Source: Biscogniauxia marginata
Taxonomy: Eukaryota; Ascomycota; Sordariomycetes; Xylariales; Xylariaceae
DNA length: 64,000 nt
NCBI GenBank assembly: GCA_022695795.1
Contig: MU404057.1
Span: forward strand, 1 to 64,000
Direction: 5' to 3'
Under the pieces are notes generated by a model that had not been told where the DNA came from, searched no databases, and saw only the letters and a list, made by a program, of their open reading frames with translations. Position 1 is the first letter of the stretch. Each line of letters begins with the position of its first letter. Shown piece by piece: positions 21,979 through 32,006 of the stretch. A program made the position numbers and the translations under genes.

Positions 21979-23354
21979 GACCGACGACGATGCTTGACTA
22001 CCTAATAGGTGGGTAGGGGTAGAGTTATGCACCTACCTATATAAGTAAGCAAACCGAGGGGTATAAGTTATGTAAGTAGGTACATACCTAAATATTGATA
22101 TAGGTATAGAGTTGCAACTATACGTACGACACTACGATATAGTGTAGGTAGGTATACTGCGTGGTGTATATTAGTCGATCAGCACGCCCGTCGAACCAAA
22201 ATGAAAAAAAGGACGCGCAAAATCAAATCGACAGATTGGAAACAGACACGAAGGAACTAAGAAATCAGAATTGTGTCACTGTCGCGAGAATGCCGGGCTA
22301 GCTGCTCCATGCTTATGTACTTACCTATTTACCAAGACTTACTTCGTGACTTATCCTCTGCTTACGCCCCCTTGGCTTGGCTTGGCTATGCTTGGCTGTC
22401 GCCTTGTCAGCCTCTGCTATCGCTGATGATACATCGGTACCTAAGGTATAAATACTTTGATAACTACCTAGGTAGGTATTTATAATCATCATTTGCTACC
22501 CGAGTTTAAAGTTCTTACAGCGACGTATATGGAAACTGGTAAGTGAGGTCGCGAGTACTGAATACCCCTTCTGGATTGTAGGTATTTACACCATGCCCGG
22601 GCCTATTATTAGGTATATGCATAATAACGGCACTGTTGGATTGATTGGCGTGGGATTTAATCCTTCGCTTACACGAATGATGTAGATTGTAGAGATTGGC
22701 CATCTTGATATAGGTGATGTGTATACAGTCGTCATGTTTAATTTGTCTACATTCACTCGCAATACGACATCCTTACATAGTGATGAGCTCAACGATGCAT
22801 TGGCTTAGACTTATTAACGCGGACTTTGACAGTCTCACGATCTATCCTAGACGCATTTGGCTATAAAAGGAGCCTGCGAGATAAGGTGGGTAGATGCGAA
22901 GAGGCGTGCTAGGCGCACTTCTTCGCCTTCATATCGCAAAGTTGCTCTCAGAGGTGATTGCAAGAGAAGACTACCGGAAGGCCATTGCGACAAAGGCCAT
23001 TGACCGCATACGGATATTCAGAATGCTTAACACAACCACTTGTTCCGAATGCGGCTGGACACAAAGGCAGCCATCTACACCCGAATTCAAATACGCACAT
23101 CCAGTCTTTGTCAGTTGATGGCTTTATCTTTAGCAAGTAGGAGCATACACATTCTCGAGGCTGTCCAGCGCACCCGCTTCGATGTATATTGCTCCTTCAA
23201 TATTTAAGTTAATCATGAATTAAGATATCCGAGCATAGCATATAATAACAATCACGTAAACCATTTTCGCCATCCCTAGGTAGATTACTAGACTCCTCAT
23301 CAGTAGCTACACGTTCTCAAGTCCCGAGCGGTCCATTAACACACACGCTAAAAG
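21979..23354. other. Divergent intergenic region with TAGGTA motifs
   Basis: About 1.4 kb between the PGAP4-like and Ulp1-like genes. Clusters of TAGG/CCTA motifs lie at about 22005-22165 and 22465-22482. A TATA-like sequence (CTATAAAAGG) sits at about 22861-22870, 24 bp before a 74-codon frame (22894-23118) that has no recognisable family. Confidence 0.5.
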
Positions 23355-24728
23355 ATGGGCTCAGTTGTCATCCAGCCTGACGGAACATACGTCGAACCTG
23401 ACGGAACTGTCAAGAAGCCGACTGTCGTCCGGAATCATACGACAGGGCAGATCCTATGCGCACCATCATGCCCAATCCAACACATCAAGATCCCGACGAA
23501 AAACAGCATCAAGGAGCCAAAGAATGGATGGCCGGACATCAGAGGCCTGAACTCACTACAGGTGAGCCGCACGACGTTGGTAAACCGTGCAGCGATCGAG
23601 CGGTCTATGGTAGCATATTCTAAGGGTCTTCCGAGGGAACTGCAGGAAAGGCTACAGATAGAAACTTCGGGCTTTAGTAATTTGTTCAATCCGGGCAATG
23701 CCGGAGACGCGAGTTTCGATATAGCACTGGCAAGAAACTATGACCGCTTCACCCGGGCCATCCGAGCAAAGGAGTACACCGTCTGGCCCGTCAACATCGG
23801 CAACTACCACTGGGTGACGCTCGTCATCCATAAGCAGAAGCGTGCGGGACAGAGTTCAACGGACTGGGGGCATATCGCCCAAGTGGGCTACTATGATCCC
23901 CTACGGGACGTCAATGCCAACCTGAGGAGAAGAATGGTCTACAGGCGGCTACAGATCTTTCTCACGCGGGTTGCTAAGTTTACCTTTGCCGAAGACTGGA
24001 GACGTGATGTCTGGATCCCGGTGCAGCGCGACGCGACCTCTTGCGGCCCCCGGTGCTACTGGGTGGCGAAGCAGTTCATGGACCGCCTGCTCGAGCTCTA
24101 CGAGGCCAACCGGAACTACCATGAGAACCTATGGAACCCACATAGTGGGTGGTTCAACAATGAATTCGTGCGCAGCGAGATGGTTGGCAGGGTCGCGTGG
24201 GAGGCGGTCGAGGGCATGGACTATAACGCGCGAGTAGCCGTCGAGCTCGTAAATTATGTCGAGGACGATTCGGGTGTCAATAAGGTCGCCGCAGACCTGA
24301 TGAAGCCTGCTGATTATGGCGTGAATATCGCCGACTGGCCCAAACCGATCCAGCGCCCGGTAATCGTACCGCTACCCAAAGCTCAACCACTTGGGTCTAC
24401 CAACAGCGGCGCCCCTACCGTTGATGAGATGTTGCCCCCGCCCGTCCCGCACCAGCCCAAGATCGCGCCCGACTTCTCGGCGAAGGACCATAGCTATACG
24501 ACCTTAGAAGCATCCGAGCCCCCGCAGACTAACGAGCCCGTATGGCCCCCGGGACCCAAGACCGGAAACCCTTGGATCCCTCCCGCCGCATACCCATCGC
24601 CCGCCAGTAATCCCAAGCCAAAGCCACCCCAGCCGCAGCCCGGTGCTCTGTTCTCTATATTGAAGGCCGGGAAAATGAATCTGTTCGAGAATTACGACCC
24701 AAGCTGGAGCACTTCATTCGTGAATTAG
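23355..24728 (+). CDS. Ulp1-like (peptidase C48 fold) cysteine protease
   Basis: Intronless 457-aa protein with the arrangement of Ulp1/SENP SUMO proteases: His152 in NYHWVTLVIH, Asp181 in GYYDPL, Gln224 and the nucleophile Cys230 in VQRDATSCGPRCYW. This His-Asp-Gln-Cys order is the C48 catalytic set, so the enzyme is probably active on SUMO, NEDD8 or ubiquitin-like chains. The N-terminal 60 residues are polar with a short CAPSCP motif; the C-terminal third (from about residue 340) is Pro-rich and likely disordered. It lacks the long N-terminus of housekeeping Ulp1/Ulp2, so it is more likely a lineage-specific paralogue or a domesticated transposon protease. It stands alone between two long non-coding stretches. 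Confidence 0.78.
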   Translation: MGSVVIQPDGTYVEPDGTVKKPTVVRNHTTGQILCAPSCPIQHIKIPTKNSIKEPKNGWPDIRGLNSLQVSRTTLVNRAAIERSMVAYSKGLPRELQERLQIETSGFSNLFNPGNAGDASFDIALARNYDRFTRAIRAKEYTVWPVNIGNYHWVTLVIHKQKRAGQSSTDWGHIAQVGYYDPLRDVNANLRRRMVYRRLQIFLTRVAKFTFAEDWRRDVWIPVQRDATSCGPRCYWVAKQFMDRLLELYEANRNYHENLWNPHSGWFNNEFVRSEMVGRVAWEAVEGMDYNARVAVELVNYVEDDSGVNKVAADLMKPADYGVNIADWPKPIQRPVIVPLPKAQPLGSTNSGAPTVDEMLPPPVPHQPKIAPDFSAKDHSYTTLEASEPPQTNEPVWPPGPKTGNPWIPPAAYPSPASNPKPKPPQPQPGALFSILKAGKMNLFENYDPSWSTSFVN

Positions 24729-26028
24729 GGGATTCAAACAATACCCTCGTGGGTTTCACGGTGTTTATTTTTAAGAAATATTAGTTTCTACTGGAGATTG
24801 CAGCTAAAGAGTACGGACGGCTCGCCATTTAATCGGGATACTAGATCACGTTCTAGTACTTGCAGTGTAGATTATGCTGTATTATACTTAAATTATAGCT
24901 GTCGTCTTCGATTATTGACGATCGAGTGTGAGAGAGCGTGCGTCCCGGCCCCTGAGACTTTCTATGAATATTCTGAGAGATATTCATGAGTATATTCCTT
25001 CTACAATTGGTCTCTCGCTTGTTCCTCCTTCCCTACTGTGTTGTGCAAGGTGGTTAGCTAACTACCTAGCTATGTATTCGATGGTAATACATATATATAT
25101 ATATTTTTTCGCAATTATATTAGTGTACACATAAGCACTGTGGATGAATATATTAGTGTAGAAGTCAGAATAGATTACTGGAGAAAGTGAAAGATGCAAT
25201 AAGAGTAGCGGAGCTTGCACGATAACATAGTCCCTTACTATGTCTATCGATATGTAAGGGGAGTTAATAGCACCGCAGTTAGCTGAGAGTGCCCAAAATA
25301 GAGAACAAGTCATTGATGTACTATTTTACTTCTCTTCCATACGATTTTCAATTCCTACCCATTTGTATATACCCATCCGCTACCTCCATTTAGGGCTCAT
25401 CATCACGAAGCTTTTGAATGGTTGACTTGGCTGCAAAGCAAGAACTTAGGGACAACCTCAGATCACCTCACAGCCTTAGGATTAGCTTATCCTCTACGAT
25501 AACGTATTACAACCAAATATTCTCACTTACGGAGGCTAACTGTAGCACGAATTAGTTACGGCTATATCACGCTGGATTAGTGTAGAGATGTTCCATGAGG
25601 AAGGATGACCAGTATCAGATTTTATCTTGCTATGCAGGGGGTTTCCTAGTATTCCTACAAGGGACGTGCAAGGAAGTCTATGCCATGCTCAATCAGTCAT
25701 TCAATGGCGATCCCTTTCCGGTGACACCCCACTCAGGGCGACAACCTGTCTGGACCAATGGCTCCAACGATACCGTATAATGCTAGTGTCCTTCAAACAT
25801 GAGATATCCGAGAGTGGAATCCGAGAGTGGAGTAGCCTGATGATGTGAGGATCATCTCTATGTTTCCCGAAACTTGCAAGTCCATCATCCATGTTCAAGT
25901 CTGCGACAACGCACTCGCTCCTCCATCCAGAAACATCCTTTTCTAACCTAGCCTTCTCGATTGGGACGTAAATCCAGATTGTTCATACCATCGTCTATTC
26001 ATATAAGCGTCATCAACTCCTTCTCTTG
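24729..26028. other. Intergenic, AT-rich
   Basis: About 1.3 kb of AT-rich DNA with a TA dinucleotide run at about 25090-25106. Short frames (such as 25595-25780) have no recognisable similarity. No gene is supported. Confidence 0.45.
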
Positions 26029-26939
26029 TTATGCTTCGTCGTTGTTAATTCCTCGGGAGCGGATATCGAGAGCGAGGTCAAGCTGATTTCGCCAGTGGTC
26101 TATGATGAAGTTAGTGTTTTTAGCTAGGTGGGTATTAGTTGGAATACAGAATGATGAAATACCTTGGGGGATGGGAACGCCAGTCAAAGCCAAGGTCTGA
26201 GTGTCGGAGGGCCCATTCTCAGCAGCTAGCTTTGCGTTGCTGTTGTGCCTTAGTTGGTGTCTCCGGGCAGCCTTGAACTGGTTGAACGTCTTGTCACAAC
26301 CTGGCCACTGACAGGAGAAAGGGTGGTCTGAGTTGCTGGCATTCCCAATGATGACGTGGCCCTTTAAGTGCTGCCTTAAGTCATTCTCGGTTGCTGTAAC
26401 TACGTGACACGACGGAAAGTAGCATATAGTTCCCACATGTATTTCTTCCGTATGTCTTGTAATGTTATCTTTGATAATGGCGATGTTGCATATGTTGCAG
26501 ACCACGAGTTGCCGTCTCCGTCGGACTGGGGTAGAGACTTGCTGTTCTTCTTCCTCATTCTCATCTTCGTATCCCCCCTCCTCGTTTCTCTGCAACCATT
26601 GTTCCTGGGAAGAGGACGACTCATGTGTGGCAGCTGGATCGGATTCGTCTTTCTAAAACGTCTCGCGACCAGTACCACCATCATAAGCGCCTAGATTGGC
26701 GGGAGCAGATTTAATTACTATGTCATCCAAGTTAGCAGGCCGTCCAAATGTATTATGATAAGGCGAGAGTGTGCTGGCTTGATTAGCCGAGGGTAAGGGC
26801 ACCTTGTACCTTCTTCCTCAGGCTCAAGGGAGTAGCCCGATTGCATGACAGCACTGCGCTTGTATATAGGCTCAGGGCGCAGCGGTGGCAGCTGTGTACC
26901 CTTAAAATCGCTATTCGAGTATTGATTGTTGTTCATCAT
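26029..26939 (-). CDS. C2H2 zinc-finger protein, integrity uncertain
   Basis: The main frame encodes three C2H2-like fingers: CNIC...H-x4-H, CYFPSC...H-x3-H and CQWPGC...H-x3-H, after an acidic Glu-rich stretch and RRRR, suggesting a nuclear DNA-binding protein. There is no in-frame ATG ahead of the fingers, so an upstream exon is needed. Exon 1 at 26939-26810 (MMNNNQYSNS...) has a GTACAA donor. The most canonical acceptor (CATAG, with CTAAC branch point, exon from 26717) gives the correct frame but runs into TAG at 26655-26653. An acceptor GATCCAG (exon from 26633) skips the stop and gives a 244-aa protein. Either that site is used or the gene is a nonsense-mutated pseudogene. A possible 39-nt intron near 26117-26165 is too short to call. 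Confidence 0.5.
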
Positions 26940-28470
26940 GTGCTGAAGTAATATATCCAAGCTAGCGTGTCAAATCTTGCGAAAAGGGTTGTGTTCGGTC
27001 ACTAGGTAGAGTTTAGTGGTCACATAAACACTGGGAAGGAAATCAAACTTACAGCCAGGTAAATATGAGTGGTCCTCTCTTCCACCTCTCTCCCATAAGA
27101 CGTGTTGACTGGGTTGACTGGGTAAACAAGGCTCGGAAAAGGGGGGGTTGAGCACGAAAACACGGTAGGAAGCAGACGGCAGTAGAACTGATGGCGAATG
27201 GACAGTAAATGAGCTTCTGAAGATGTAGTTTGTGCACTCGATGCTTGCAATTAAACCAACAGCTTCACGATGTGAAAGCTAAACCTCCATGACTTTGTGC
27301 TTATCTTGTTTCTAATTAAATAAGTTAATTGCTGTTGGGAATCAAGTTCTGGGTACTGAGGATGCTGTATAGAGAGACAAAGATACCTATCCATCGGGTA
27401 TATATAAACCCTAGAATGCTAAGGAATGAGCCTGTTTCCTGTTCTTCAGGCAGTAACAACAACGTATCTATATACCCTTAGGTCCCTGTTCCTTAGGATG
27501 TGACAATAGCTATTGTTTTTGTATTTATCTTTTAAATTAGTCAGTGAATTCTCTGACATCTATAGATAGGAAAGAGCACCTCACGATTAATTCAAAAAGC
27601 CTGTGGTTTTAAGAGAGTTCTTTTAAGATGCCAAGGAATTTAGTATGTCACCTTTTTTTTTTGGTAGACTATCAAAGGAGGCGAAAAGCAAATCGAAAAT
27701 AATAAGGTTAACATAATAATATGGATAGAGAGAGACATGGGCTAGCATAGGTGCCGTGTTCCTAATCATTGAGAACGAGTCCCTATAATAGGTACTTATA
27801 CTGCCTATTGCCTAGGAGTATACTAAATAGCGTGGACTAAAGGAAATACTAAAGATGTCAACCTCATATTTCAGTACCACTCTATCAGACTTCTTGTTCC
27901 ACATCCAAATCAATGTTGCTGAAATTATTACGGAAAAAGAAAAAAAAGGGCAGAAGGTATTGAGGTGAGGAGGGTATAAAGACCAACATCGATCAAGCAT
28001 GTATATATATCTTATTCTTGAATTCACGGTAAATCTTGTAAGCTAGCGCATATGTGTCAACTATATTACATATTGAGGCTATAAGATGCATATAAAATCG
28101 GGTTTGATAGAGAAGCTAAACTAAACACAAGATATAATCTAGCCTAATGATACTGCTGCTATAAGACCTAGATAGTGTGTTTATGCGATTCTCTCTCTCG
28201 ATATTGTTATCTAGATGTTAATGATTTTGGACACATGTCTCATGCATATACTCTAGAATTAGGTACATAACATAAAACAATCGGAAGAGTACGTCTCAGA
28301 ATGCCGGATCTTGCATCGATCTCCATTTCTCGGGTTTAAACTATACGTTATCCCGCGCTACGACCTCGGAAACTATATATCAACTACCTATGCATACTCT
28401 ATGACTCAAGAATATTAGGGATCATATTACTAATTATTATCTTCGAGGTTATACACTTGTGCCTAGCATT
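26940..28470. other. Gene-poor AT-rich stretch
   Basis: About 1.5 kb with long A/T runs and no supported gene. Overlapping frames at 26970-27250 have no family similarity. It forms part of a gene-poor segment around the zinc-finger gene. Confidence 0.45.
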
Positions 28471-29590
28471 TCATTGTAATACTGAGAATAAGAGGGAGCT
28501 TAAAATAACTAAGCTGACGAGGCCCATGCCACATCGAAAAGCTTCAGCCCCTCCTGACTGGTTATCACCTGTCGGCGCCGCTGTCGGAGAACTAGAGCCC
28601 TCAGAAGTTGAACTCACGGCCGTATCTGTGGCCGTTGAACTCGGCTCTCCCGTCACGCTACTGGTCCCCTCCGTCGTTGAGCTCGCTTCTCCTGAAGTAC
28701 TGGATCCCGATTCTGACGTCGATGGTGATGCCGAGCCCGATGTCTGCGAAGCTGTCGACGAGGTCACCGTGGAAGAAGGGGTCACATCTACCACTGACTT
28801 CACCCATTCGCCTGCCGCATCTGAAAAGACGTCGAAATAATTCAAGTGGTCCGCGACCGTGTTTCCCCTGGCACATATCGGGTCTTCGGCCTGGCAGTAA
28901 CTCCGCAGAACGCCAGAGAATTTGTTCAGACCGGCGAGCTGGTCGCCGCTGCGGGGGAATAAGCCATTGTCTGGTGCGCCCCCGAGTACGTTGTATGACT
29001 GCCCGCCGGTATGTCTCGTATCACCGAACAACAGCGCTGCGGCGACTACCCTCGGAGGAAAACTCAATCAGTAAGGGACATTGAAAAAAAAAAAACCAAT
29101 ACCTATGATGTAACTCACTCTTGCTCCCGGGCACCGGGTCAAGCCCGTCGCTGGAGTTGATAGTGCAGCCCTGGAAGAAGGTCCCCCCGCCACCGCCGAG
29201 GATATCGCCGACCACCTGCGCGCCCTGCGAATAGCCGCTGACGACGAGCTTCGTATCCGGGCACCTGTCGTTGTACGCGGCGATCTGCTTCCGCCCGGCG
29301 ACGCGGCCGGCTTCGACGGCGCTGCAGTACTCAGTCTCGAGCGCGTTGTCGAACACGATGTCCTCGTAGTCGCAGCCGCTGCCCAGGCCCTCGCAGATGG
29401 CGTCGACGAGCTTGCCCTGCCGCCCCGGGTACGGCTCGTTGTTCCCGCGCGCGAGGAACGTGTGCACGTCTGTGCACGTGCCCGCGCCGGTCGATTGCGC
29501 GCTGGCGAGTACCGGGAGGACGGCCGATAAGACGGCGCGTCGTCGCCGTCGCCCAGCGTGCGACGTCTGTGGGGAGGAGGAGAAATACAT
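28471..29590 (-). CDS. Cutinase / CE5 family serine esterase with C-terminal anchor signal
   Basis: Predicted 348-aa secreted esterase of carbohydrate esterase family 5 (cutinase/acetylxylan esterase). Exons 29590-29119 and 29045-28471; the 73-nt intron restores GSK-IAAALLFGD. The nucleophile is Ser121 in GYSQGAQ, and the DHLNYF segment supplies the catalytic His. Paired Cys residues (GTCTDVH, GSGCDYED, CTINSSD, DPICARG) match the family disulfides. After the catalytic domain comes a Ser/Thr-rich linker of about 70 residues and a terminal hydrophobic segment (LVSLVILSSLLFSVL), which reads as a GPI-attachment signal, so the enzyme may stay on the wall. The N-terminus is odd: five consecutive Arg precede the signal-peptide-like hydrophobic core. 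Exon 1 is strongly GC-rich. Confidence 0.88.
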
Positions 29591-30882
29591 ATAAGTTCTC
29601 TTATCTAATAATCATATACCGAATCGCGGACTTATAGGAGACGCTTCATGGATCAGAAGGAGATCGATATGGAATTTCCAACAACGACGGGTGGTGATGG
29701 TGAAGCACACACCCCCATCAACCATCAAGAGTCCCCTCGAGAGAATTCTGAGAGATACAAACAAAACCCCCGGACGTTTATTATACTAAACAACTGGCGG
29801 CGGAGCCATGGCTGTGTTGGGAGGTGAAACGATAACTACCTAGGTACCCCTGGAGGTGTCGGTGGACCTGCAGATAAGGGAACCGGGTCGCTCGCGGCAT
29901 ATCACAGCCGCTCATCATGCAGTTACGAAAACCCCTGCCTGTGAGCTCACTTCGCGACCCCGGGGGATGTAGGTCGTTTTCTTCATCCCACTATAACATT
30001 ATCACATATATAGAACTGCTCACTATCAAAGAAGGTGGCATATATATGTATTCCACCAAGGGCTGTTTCTTCCCCACTCACCAGAGTTTTAACATATTTT
30101 CGGGAAATTGTTGGGTCTTCATACTAAATACATATTAAACCACTTGCAAGGGAACTCTTATAGTTTAATGTGCTAGCCATGATGTGATCGTCTTTCCAGC
30201 ACTCACCGAAATACCTTTCCCGGTGCACTCAATATGGAAAGCCCTCATTATAGTTTTCAGTTTGACTTGGTCACACTGCACGTATTTATATACATCAACT
30301 CTAGAAAGTACTATCCCGGTAGTGTTTATTAATTAACACGCTCCTGCATGATAAGGAATGATTACTTGACGAGTTCACGTTTGAAGCTACCTGTCTTTTT
30401 GTGAGACATAGTATGTAAGTAGTGACGGACTTTCTATCAGGCAAACTGAATTTGAAACACAGATGGGTAGCCTCCTTTTACCTTATATTGTTCCTAGATG
30501 TGGCGTGTAATGAAGATTCGGATGCTATATGATAAGTTCATCTTAACTACCCAATGCATCCCACGTTAGACTTAGCAGCTGGGACAACCCCTATTTATGA
30601 ATATACCAGTCCAAAATAAATCATTGATATGTAACTAATTTAACTTGACAGTGAAAAACCTACGGCGATACGGAGTTTTCGAGAGAGAGACTGCGTTAAA
30701 AGGAGTTGAAATGCTGGGCGACTACAGTGTTCGGTTCTGCTGATTCGAAGCAAGCGAAAACCCGCCAAGTTGGAAAGTTGCCGAAGTGGAGATGCTGGTG
30801 AAGATAACGTTTATTGTTCAAGGAATAATCTGGCTCCATCCACACTGATTGATATATACATATTTCGGTTTGGCTCACTGCT
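29591..30882. other. Intergenic, AT-rich
   Basis: About 1.3 kb between the cutinase promoter side and the 3' end of the NDUFA12 gene. No gene or clear repeat is seen. Confidence 0.45.
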
Positions 30883-31650
30883 CTATTTCCTCTCTGCCGC
30901 AACAGGCTCCCACTGAGTGATCTTTGCCTTCGTTCTGGATGACAGTCAGTAAGCTCTTATGCAATGGCCGGTATGTCCGATGTGACGCACGTGTTGTATG
31001 GCTTGTACGCGCCTCTGGTCAAGGTGTAGTTCGGGATCGTCTTCGCGTCGGTATCCTCCCACGGTCGTCGCTTATATGCTAGGAGGGAATCCTGGGTGGG
31101 CGGCTTGTCGACGGCGTAGGCAATCCAGGCATGCCAGCCAGGCTCAATCTGGGCTCTATATACCAACATTAATCAGACCTGCCATGTTTTCTGGTATCTG
31201 CTCGGTACGTACGGATCCCAGTCGTGCACCTTATAATCCACCCATCTCGTACGGACTATCGAGGATCATAAGCAAAATGCTGCTCGGAAGTTATGATGAC
31301 AGGCCGCGGCCACGTACGGGGCAGTTCTTCGTTGTTTTCATAATACTTGTTGCCGAATCTGTCGGCCCCGATGAAAGTGCCAGCCTTGGTGTCGCCTGCG
31401 GCAGATCAGCAGTCATCCTGAAATTAAGCGAGGCACAGAATTCAACGGTACCGATGTACTATTCCGAGGGAGGTCGTGGATTAGTGCTGTATATTCTGCT
31501 AGCCTAGTCAAGGGGGCGGCATACGTTTAGTTGGTGGAAGTACTCCTGTCGCATCAAGTGTTAGCGGCAATTCCGAACCCGACTGGACGGTTGTCGAACC
31601 TTGAAACCCACGCGCCATAGATTGGCGAGGGTTCTCGTGATTGTCGACAT
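30883..31650 (-). CDS. NADH:ubiquinone oxidoreductase subunit NDUFA12 (complex I), seven exons with a 7-nt microexon
   Basis: Predicted 138-aa accessory subunit of mitochondrial complex I (NDUFA12/B17.2; 13.4 kDa subunit in Neurospora). Exons: 31650-31600, 31545-31525, 31458-31452, 31395-31318, 31255-31213, 31155-30991, 30934-30883. The third exon is only seven bases, TACATCG; it supplies Tyr-Ile and the first base of Gly in the conserved LN-YIG-DTKAG segment. Without it exon 2 and exon 4 are out of frame. Other signatures are GNKYYEN, LRTRWVDY, IEPGWHAWI, VDKPPT and the C-terminal YNTTKAKITQWEP, the last needing a final 56-nt intron. All six introns (54, 66, 56, 62, 57, 56 nt) have GT-AG ends and the exon sum is 417 nt. 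The gene is divergent from PGS1. Confidence 0.88.
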
Positions 31651-32006
31651 GGTGGACGGATATCAATCTGGCTCGGTTACGCCTCTGCCGCTGAAGGATG
31701 ATGGCGAATAGTGATGATGATGAATGGACGCTCTTGGATTGAGCAACGAATATGCGGGCCCTTCTGAATGGCGGGGAAATATCGGATTATCTGATATGGA
31801 CTAAAGTACCCACTTTTGGGATCTTATCGAGGCCCCTGTCTGTGCTCTAACTTAATCTAGGTAGTACCTTAAAGTCAAAGCTCTACCTAGGTGGGTACCT
31901 AGGTGGGTATTTTGTAGGTTGGCTTCCGTCATGGATAATTTATTCAACTTTCCAAAATCTGTCTTACATGTAGTATCATGCAATTGTCACTCAAACGGCA
32001 ACGATT
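31651..32006. promoter_or_regulatory. Bidirectional promoter region NDUFA12/PGS1
   Basis: 356 bp separate the start codons of two divergent genes for mitochondrial proteins. Inside are two perfect tandem copies of the 12-mer ACCTAGGTGGGT at 31885-31908. Shared regulation is an inference from the arrangement; no factor is identified. Confidence 0.5.

Noticed and set aside
26127..26165. 39-nt intron near the end of the zinc-finger gene
   Set aside because: GT-AG ends and a CTAAT-like branch site exist, but it is very short, in frame and open, so it is not needed.
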